This document shows, piece after piece, positions 33,131 to 38,161 of a DNA stretch of 38,161 nt. This DNA comes from an uncultured Clostridia bacterium. Its GTDB lineage: Bacteria; Bacillota; Clostridia; Lutisporales; Lutisporaceae. Under the pieces are notes generated by a model that saw nothing but the letters and a program-made list of their open reading frames with translations, made no database searches and had not been told where the DNA came from. How positions within the stretch are numbered: the first letter of the stretch is position 1; each line of letters opens with the position of its first letter. Made by a program: the position numbers and the translations under genes. The stretch spans positions 1 through 38,161 of the forward strand of contig CALGKJ010000179.1 of assembly GCA_937930535.1 (NCBI GenBank). Reading direction: 5' to 3'.

Positions 33131-34156
33131 TTAAGCCAGTACTTTTGTTTTTCTCTTTTTAAATATATTAGCAACAAATCCAATTAGTACTATCAAGGCT
33201 AGTGTAAATACTCCGCCTATTATGCCAGAAACGCTTGTGCCTGCATTGTCGGAGGCTAGTAAGCTTTCATTTGAGGATTCCTTAAAATCATAGTCAGGTA
33301 AAAAGGCTGTATTGTTCTGTATGTTTGATAATGTGGTATGAATACCTTCTGGGGCTTCCAGCTCTGATATTCCTGTAGTTTTTTCGATAGCCCACTCCAA
33401 ACCATCTGGGTATGATGATGCGAACCATGATAATATACCTCCTACAGCTATAACGCAAATAACCATGGCTATTAGTATTTTTCTGGTAGAAATGCTGCCT
33501 AAAGCTTCTTCTGCATTAGTTCTTTCTATAATCTCAGGTCTAGCTTTCCATATGAAGGTAACAACAGCACAGGTTATAAGTCCTTCAACTAAGCCGATGG
33601 CTAGGTGTATGGATTGCATAAATAATGTAAATGTGGAGAAGGACAGCTCTGTTTTTCCAGATATAAGAGTTTGCAGCACAACGCTGAAAGCACCTAATTG
33701 GAGACCTGCTAGTGATGAAATTATTGAAGCATAAAAAATATTATTAATTGTGATACCTTTTTTTGTTAAGGGCTTAAAAATCAGAGGATAAGCTATATAA
33801 CAGGTATAAAAGCCAAGGTTAAGTACATTACATCCATAAGCAAGCAAGCCCCCATCACCAAAAAACAATGCTTGTATAAGTAATATGGATGCCATAGCCA
33901 AAAACCCGGCATGAGGACCCAGTAATATTGCAAGCAGCATTCCGCCGCCTATATGTCCGCTTGAACCAGTACCGGGTATTGCAAAATTAATCATTTGAGC
34001 GGCAAAAACAAATGCACCCACTACTCCCATTAGAGGGATTTTTTTCTCATCCAAACTATTCTGAACCTTTTTAATAGAGTGGGCAGCAACTGTAGTAGAA
34101 ACTGCCAGCATAGCTCCTCCAACTATTGGCGAAATCAATGCATCAGCCATGTGCAT
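33131..34156 (-). CDS. cbiM: CbiM/NikM substrate-binding membrane protein with fused N-type PDGLE domain
   Basis: A 341-residue protein. It starts MHMADALISPIVGG, in which the N-terminal Met-His2 supplies metal ligands in this family, and continues with GSSGHIGGGMLLAILLGPHAGFLAM (H68). About seven membrane segments precede a C-terminal extension with YPDGLEWAIEKTTG (about 249-262), the PDGLE (CbiN/NikN) domain, and a final membrane helix. The fusion makes it an MN protein, an arrangement described for nickel systems. First gene of the cbiM-cbiQ-cbiO-DUF3842-cooT operon, behind a leader terminator (34174-34225). No cobalamin-riboswitch signature precedes it. Confidence 0.92.
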   Translation of the reverse strand: MHMADALISPIVGGAMLAVSTTVAAHSIKKVQNSLDEKKIPLMGVVGAFVFAAQMINFAIPGTGSSGHIGGGMLLAILLGPHAGFLAMASILLIQALFFGDGGLLAYGCNVLNLGFYTCYIAYPLIFKPLTKKGITINNIFYASIISSLAGLQLGAFSVVLQTLISGKTELSFSTFTLFMQSIHLAIGLVEGLITCAVVTFIWKARPEIIERTNAEEALGSISTRKILIAMVICVIAVGGILSWFASSYPDGLEWAIEKTTGISELEAPEGIHTTLSNIQNNTAFLPDYDFKESSNESLLASDNAGTSVSGIIGGVFTLALIVLIGFVANIFKKRKTKVLA

Positions 34157-34293
34157 AATAACAGCTCCTTTTCAAAATAAAATGACCCATAAGGGAAAGC
34201 TTAATACTTAGCCCCTTCATGGGTCTGATTATTATTTTATATTGATTCTTGATAGATTAAACAAGAAACCTTCATGGCTTCAATTCTTACTAA
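34157..34293 (-). promoter_or_regulatory. Candidate attenuator leader of the metal-transport operon
   Basis: From a predicted start about 34287 the leader contains hairpin GAAGCC/GGTTTC, overlapping hairpin TTCTTG/CAAGAA, and then the terminator. The sequence CCATGAAGG occurs twice on the minus strand (34277-34269 and 34222-34214); either copy could pair with the terminator's 3' arm (CCTTATGG), which gives a possible antiterminator. Not one of the riboswitch classes I can recognise. Confidence 0.5.
34174..34225 (-). terminator. Leader terminator before cbiM
   Basis: On the minus strand GACCCATGAAGGG pairs with CCCTTATGGGTC (one bulged base) and is followed by ATTTTATTTT. It lies between the promoter and the start of cbiM, so it probably attenuates the operon. 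Confidence 0.8.
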
Positions 34294-34323
34294 AATATAC
34301 CATGTAATATTATATTTTGTCAA
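34294..34323 (-). promoter_or_regulatory. Sigma-A promoter of the cbiM operon
   Basis: On the minus strand TTGACA (34323-34318), 18 bases, TATATT (34299-34294). Confidence 0.7.
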
Positions 34324-34422
34324 TTGCTATTTATATCAAATAAAAGCTGGAACAAAGACATATATAATTCGTCTTAAACAAGAGCAGGGGTATAGTATAC
34401 TAAAGGAGGAAGTCGAGGCTTT

Positions 34423-34821
34423 ATGAAAAAACTATTATTGGTGAGTATCGTTATAATAATGACATTTCTACTGTTTGGATGCAGTACTGTATCAGATAAA
34501 TTAAGCGGCGAGGAAATAGATGATGTATCTATTTTTTATGGAGTTAGCAGTTATGCAATGTTTGGTGCCAGTGAGGATACTTTAAAAGCTTTAATAAATC
34601 AATTCAGCAGTCTATCCTTTGAACCAACAAACCAAGAAATGGATATGCTGACCATGCTTAGTATTAACTTCTATCATAATAAAAAAAGGATTTCATCATT
34701 TAAGGTAGATGCAAAGGGTGTATTTTGGCTGGATGGCGATACAAAATGCTACAAGGCTTCATCTGGCTCATTTGACTATAAATACGTAAAAAAAATTTAT
34801 CAAGATAGTATAAATAACTAA
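34423..34821 (+). CDS. Small predicted lipoprotein
   Basis: A 132-residue protein beginning MKKLLLVSIVIIMTFLLFGCS, a lipoprotein signal with lipobox LFGC and cysteine at residue 20. The mature part has no recognised domain; it contains FYGVSSYAMFGASEDTLKALINQFSSLSFEPTNQEMDML and SFKVDAKGVFWLDGDTKCYKASSGSFDY, which could be a small beta-rich binding or regulatory domain. AAAGGAGGA lies well before ATG 34423. It is divergent from the cbiM operon and ends at a terminator. Probably anchored at the outer face of the membrane. Function unknown. Confidence 0.78.
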   Translation: MKKLLLVSIVIIMTFLLFGCSTVSDKLSGEEIDDVSIFYGVSSYAMFGASEDTLKALINQFSSLSFEPTNQEMDMLTMLSINFYHNKKRISSFKVDAKGVFWLDGDTKCYKASSGSFDYKYVKKIYQDSINN

Positions 34822-34837
34822 ATGGTATATTGCCTTC

Positions 34838-34875
34838 AAAAGTCTTGCAGTTCAAAAGCTGCAGGGCTTTTTTTA
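34838..34875 (+). terminator. Terminator after the lipoprotein gene
   Basis: AAGTCTTGCAG (34840-34850) pairs with CTGCAGGGCTT (34859-34869), followed by a T-run to 34874. Confidence 0.9.
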
Positions 34876-34888
34876 TAGATAACCAACT
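34873..34888 (-). repeat. Third copy of the dispersed 16-mer
   Basis: TTATAGATAACCAACT on the plus strand is the exact reverse complement of AGTTGGTTATCTATAA at 748-763 and 7529-7544. It overlaps the T-run of the preceding terminator. Confidence 0.6.
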
Positions 34889-35003
34889 TTAAAGCTTAAA
34901 ATACTTTTCGTTAGGAGTTGCTAATTTCTTTGTGAGAAACAACTGGAAAAAATTAGATAATGTTCATAAGATTATTAATTGTATCTACAGGCAAATTGCA
35001 ATA

Positions 35004-35012
35004 TGTTATAAT
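35004..35012 (+). promoter_or_regulatory. Extended -10 promoter of the 35124 operon
   Basis: TGTTATAAT (35004-35012) is a TGnTATAAT element; a weak -35 TCTACA lies 17 bases upstream. Leader of about 105 bases includes the shared motif. Confidence 0.5.
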
Positions 35013-35075
35013 AATGGTTAATGGAATGAAAACTGGTGAATAAAGGTAAAGTTACGCTTAATATATATATAGGGA

Positions 35076-35104
35076 AGCAACCATAAAACTTAATTTACTT
35101 ACAT
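35076..35104 (+). repeat. Leader motif shared with the NIF3 gene (copy 2)
   Basis: AGCAACCATAAAACTTAA (35076-35093) equals 27823-27840; the following 11 bases differ by four pyrimidine transitions only. It ends about 20 bases before ATG 35124. Confidence 0.6.
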
Positions 35105-35123
35105 AATTGAAGGGGGAATATAG

Positions 35124-36047
35124 ATGGAAAGTGCGCAATCATTTTATTTAAAAAGAAAAGAAATGTTCAGACAGAATATTAGTAGCATTAAGGAAAATAC
35201 AGTCAATGAGTACATTAATAGCTTGATGCAGCATATTTATAGTGAGTTAGACCAAATGCTGGGTGACAATGGAATATATAGAAAACAACTGTCATCACAG
35301 CAGTCTGCAATTCTAAACAGGGCATTAAGCCTTATACAGGTACAACAGGATTTTTGGGAAGCATCGGTTAACCAACTTAGCTTTAAACCTAATGAAAAGC
35401 AAAAGGGTGAAAAAGAAGAAACTGGACAGAGTCTAAAAAGCCCGGAAGTTCCTTTGGGGCTTGCACTTACTGGCAGTGTGATTTCGGGATTATTAAGCAT
35501 GGGGATTGTATGGCAGCTGTGTATTCCTATTGCCGCATTTATTGGAGGCAAGCTGATAAATACAAAATTTGATAAGGATGAATTAACCAAAGCTGATAAC
35601 AATGGAAAGTATACACTTTCAGATAAAGGCTGTGAAGTCATTATCAATATAATTGAAAAATTATATAGCAATATTGACTATTTTTTAAAGAGCTATGAGA
35701 CTCAGGCAGAAAATATAAGAAATGAGTATGATTCTAAAAATAAGCCTTTTGAAATCAGATATAGATCACTTTTAGAAAAAGCATCTAATCTGATAGGCAC
35801 AATTAAATACTCAAATAAAAATATAGATGCAGATATAGCAATGGAGGCAAAAATACTTGAAAAAGAGCTGAATAATATGAATTTCAGGTTTATACATTAT
35901 CCAAATACTATAGGCGGAAAAACCCAAGAAGAGCTTTTTGACTTTATTTACAGCAGCAATACAAAGGATACTGCATCTGTTTATCCAGCAGTAGTAAAAG
36001 ATGATTCAATAATAGTAAAAGGCAGAGTTGACAAACCTGCTAAATAA
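35124..36047 (+). CDS. Uncharacterised membrane protein partnered with an Hsp70-like ATPase
   Basis: A 307-residue protein of no family I recognise. The N-terminal 85 or so residues are helical and charged (FYLKRKEMFRQNISSIKENTVNEY), followed by a lysine/glutamate linker and a hydrophobic hairpin at about 109-144 (LGLALTGSVISGLLSMGIVWQLCIPIAAFIGGKL), which could span or dip into the membrane. Residues about 150-307 are again helical and charged. AAGGGGGAA precedes ATG. The Hsp70-like gene begins 18 bases after the stop, so the two are co-transcribed and probably act together. A lipid-shaping or membrane-anchoring helper is a guess. Confidence 0.72.
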   Translation: MESAQSFYLKRKEMFRQNISSIKENTVNEYINSLMQHIYSELDQMLGDNGIYRKQLSSQQSAILNRALSLIQVQQDFWEASVNQLSFKPNEKQKGEKEETGQSLKSPEVPLGLALTGSVISGLLSMGIVWQLCIPIAAFIGGKLINTKFDKDELTKADNNGKYTLSDKGCEVIINIIEKLYSNIDYFLKSYETQAENIRNEYDSKNKPFEIRYRSLLEKASNLIGTIKYSNKNIDADIAMEAKILEKELNNMNFRFIHYPNTIGGKTQEELFDFIYSSNTKDTASVYPAVVKDDSIIVKGRVDKPAK

Positions 36048-36065
36048 ACAGAAAGGAGAAAGCTT

Positions 36066-38161
36066 ATGGGTGAAAAAAAACATGTATTAGCTATAGATTT
36101 GGGACATGGTGAAACATCAGCGGCTTATGTGAATATTTCCAAGGAAATTCCAGCTAAGGATTTAAAGGATCCTGTGGATTATAATATATTACCCTCAAAG
36201 CCAGTTATACCTACTGCTTATGCTAGGACGACGGATGGAAGAGAGCTGATAGGGGAAGATGCGATAGATAACATAGGAAGCTTAGCTTTTTTGTACATAT
36301 GCTTTAAGAAAAAGCCCAGCTTAATGACCGAAGCTGACAAATATCTTATACAAGGGTATTTTAGATGCGTTGTACACAGCGTCATTAATATAAATAATAT
36401 AAAAATACAGGATTATCAAATAGTGGTTGGATGTCCATCAAGCTGGAATACAAAAGAAAGAAAAATATATGAGAGTATTTTGACTGATGCCATTAAATCA
36501 GACTTTTCTAGCAAGGTAGAGGTTATAAAAGAGTCAAAGGCTGCAATAGTTCATGCAGCAAAGCGTGACAAGGAGCGTATGATTGATGGGGCTATTAATG
36601 AAGGCATATTAGTTATTGATTTTGGCTCAAGCACAACAGACATTACATATATCAGGGGTATTGATGAACCCATAAATATTGGCTTTGAGCTGGGAGCATC
36701 AAGAATAGAGAAGAGTATGGTGAAATATGGAATGGCACATAGTGAAAATCATTTACAAATGGAAAATGCACTGAATAGCCAGCAAAACAGACATGTTACT
36801 GAGAGTAAGCTGGAATTCAGATGCAGAGAGGCAAAGGAAAAGTATTTCAGCAGCAGTGACGATTATGGCAAAAACATTAACGTCAGCTTCAAGATAGATA
36901 AGGGTGTCTATTTTGAATTTGATTATAATAAAAATTCTATGGATGAGATACTAAGCACACCAATGAAGTTTGACAATAGAAATATTGATGACTGCATAAT
37001 AAAAAGGCATATTGGCTTTATAGATAAGATAACAGAATGCTCGTGGAAGGAATTTTGCTTTAATATTATGCTGGAGGTCAAAAATGCCCTTGCTAAGGAG
37101 GGCAGAGAAATAGGATCGGTTATAGTAACAGGCGGAGCATCTGCTATGGACTTTATACGTGATTATGGAAAGAAGATATTTGGAAAAGACAAGTTTCTTC
37201 CAGATCCTATGCCATCTCTCTGCATTTCAAGGGGATTAGCCGAATCCTGCCGTGCTGATATTCGTTCAAGGCAGATGAAGGAAAAGGTGCTTAATGAGGT
37301 TAATGGGATTTTACGTGAAAGCTATAATGAGCTTATAAAGCCATTTTCTGAAAAAGTCTGTAATTATCTATTTACAGACTTGATAAAGCCAAAGCTTACA
37401 GCTTGGAAGGATGGCAAATATTCAACGCTAGAGGTTATGACAAGGGCGATTAACCAAGAAGCTGAGATGCTAAAAAGCTCGCCAGCCATTCAAAAGCTGG
37501 TTCAGCAAGAGTTAAGTATATGGTTAAAAAAGCAATCTGACAAAATAACAAAGAAAGTTAATTTATTATTTTCTCAGGAGTATGGATCAAGCTTAATTTC
37601 CAGTAAAGTTGATGTAGCGGGCTGTTTATATAATAATGTACAAACACCAAGTAAAACAAGCGTAAATTTTAGTGCCAGAGAGTATGTGGACTTTGAAGTG
37701 GGTGCTGATATCAGCGGGGTTATAGCGAGTATTATTGCATGGATAGTTTCTGCGGTTGTAGGGTTTATTATATCCTATATAATTGTGTTAATCGGTTTGT
37801 TTATCATTGGCTTTATTATAGGACTTACTGGTGTAGGGTTACCTGTTGCTATATGGATTGCCGGAAATGCCTTTTGGATTGCAGCCGGTATTGCCTTTGC
37901 AGGGGGAGATATTTATGAAGAAATAGCAGAAAATTTTGGTGAAGGTACAACCAATGTCATTAAAAAAATGGTTGGCAACCCTGAAACCAAAAACTACCCT
38001 TTAGCTAAAAGGAAGAAATACTATGATCAGATTATGAAGAAAGAAGCAGATATAAAAGAAAATCTAGGCTTAAAAGTAGGAGAGCAAATGATCAAGGATG
38101 AAGATATGAGAGTTAAGCTTTTAGACTCTATGGATGGCATTTTGAAGCAGTCTATCGAGCT
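36066..38161 (+). CDS. Membrane-anchored Hsp70-like (actin-fold) ATPase, 3' end outside window
   Basis: A frame open from ATG 36066 to the right edge, at least 698 residues. The actin/Hsp70 nucleotide-binding motifs are present: phosphate 1 LAIDLGHGETSAAYV (D11), phosphate 2 LVIDFGSSTTDITYI (D185) and adenosine VIVTGGASAM (355-364). The usual DnaK substrate-binding domain is not recognisable. Instead, about residues 395-545 look helical, and residues about 549-615 form two or three membrane helices (ISGVIASIIAWIVSAVVGF, IIVLIGLFIIGFIIGL, WIAGNAFWIAAGIAFAGG), followed by a charged tail. AAAGGAGA lies before ATG. It is not a DnaK housekeeping chaperone; a membrane-tethered ATPase acting with the 35124 protein is inferred. 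Confidence 0.85.
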   Translation, partial: MGEKKHVLAIDLGHGETSAAYVNISKEIPAKDLKDPVDYNILPSKPVIPTAYARTTDGRELIGEDAIDNIGSLAFLYICFKKKPSLMTEADKYLIQGYFRCVVHSVININNIKIQDYQIVVGCPSSWNTKERKIYESILTDAIKSDFSSKVEVIKESKAAIVHAAKRDKERMIDGAINEGILVIDFGSSTTDITYIRGIDEPINIGFELGASRIEKSMVKYGMAHSENHLQMENALNSQQNRHVTESKLEFRCREAKEKYFSSSDDYGKNINVSFKIDKGVYFEFDYNKNSMDEILSTPMKFDNRNIDDCIIKRHIGFIDKITECSWKEFCFNIMLEVKNALAKEGREIGSVIVTGGASAMDFIRDYGKKIFGKDKFLPDPMPSLCISRGLAESCRADIRSRQMKEKVLNEVNGILRESYNELIKPFSEKVCNYLFTDLIKPKLTAWKDGKYSTLEVMTRAINQEAEMLKSSPAIQKLVQQELSIWLKKQSDKITKKVNLLFSQEYGSSLISSKVDVAGCLYNNVQTPSKTSVNFSAREYVDFEVGADISGVIASIIAWIVSAVVGFIISYIIVLIGLFIIGFIIGLTGVGLPVAIWIAGNAFWIAAGIAFAGGDIYEEIAENFGEGTTNVIKKMVGNPETKNYPLAKRKKYYDQIMKKEADIKENLGLKVGEQMIKDEDMRVKLLDSMDGILKQSIE

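Larger units (their letters stand above)
34822..35123. other. Non-coding stretch before the Hsp70-like module
   Basis: This 302-base gap holds a terminator (34838-34875), the minus-strand copy of the dispersed 16-mer (34873-34888), GAGAAACAACT (34934-34944), which matches the left arm of the inverted repeat at 714-729, an extended -10 promoter (35004-35012) and the shared leader motif (35076-35104). No gene is seen in it. Confidence 0.7.

Noticed and set aside
34157-34323. Cobalamin riboswitch before cbiM
   Set aside because: No conserved B12-box (GCCACTG-type) sequence is visible and the leader is too short.

Overview
The window reads as chromosomal DNA of an anaerobic, probably spore-forming member of the Clostridia. 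The basis is strongly AT-rich DNA, AGGAGG-type ribosome sites, a GerW/YtfJ spore protein, a DUF421/DUF4363 pair, several radical-SAM enzymes, a CooT-type nickel protein and a YqeC/MocA-like pair. No phage, transposase, CRISPR array or rRNA was seen. I do not name a species.

Layout. 1-1693: two tandem RluA-type pseudouridine synthases, the first cut by the window edge. 1721-4819 (minus): a sensor kinase followed by its likely partner, a response regulator with an HD-GYP output domain. 5043-6122 (minus): a DUF421 membrane protein and a DUF4363 protein. 6318-6737 (minus): a CBS-pair protein. 6965-9173 (plus): an ECF sigma factor, a zinc-finger anti-sigma factor, a DUF2953 protein and GerW/YtfJ; two promoters with identical ECF-like architecture precede the sigma gene and gerW. 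9273-10629: YqeC and a MocA-like nucleotidyltransferase. 10637-10886: a tRNA transcription unit with one intact tRNA-Val(GAC) and a broken tRNA remnant. 11019-15167: a very large secreted protein with 16 RCC1-type and 6 Kelch repeats. 15354-15731: a small heptad-repeat coiled-coil protein. 15937-22673: a type I restriction-modification operon (hsdM, hsdS, hsdR) ending in a YgjP-type metallopeptidase. 22812-24948: two radical-SAM genes, the second HemN/HemW-like. 25053-27701 (minus): a TetM-like ribosomal GTPase fused to a YacP/Rae1-like NYN nuclease domain. 27881-28729: a NIF3 protein. 28823-29143 (minus): a small lipoprotein. 29373-30752: a patatin phospholipase. 30863-34156 (minus): a CbiM(N)-CbiQ-CbiO, DUF3842, CooT operon for nickel or cobalt, with a short leader ending in a terminator. 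34423-34821: a lipoprotein. 35124 to the right edge: an unknown membrane protein and a membrane-anchored Hsp70-like ATPase that runs off the window.

How genes work together. The ECF sigma factor appears to drive its own operon and the separate gerW transcript. The kinase probably phosphorylates the HD-GYP regulator, which would degrade cyclic di-GMP. The Hsd proteins form a defence complex. The Cbi/CooT operon would import a metal and pass it on inside the cell. The candidates I find most worth following are the GTPase-NYN fusion, the Hsp70-like two-gene module, the ECF-gerW regulon and the attenuated metal-transport leader. All functional statements rest on sequence motifs recognised by eye; no database search was run.
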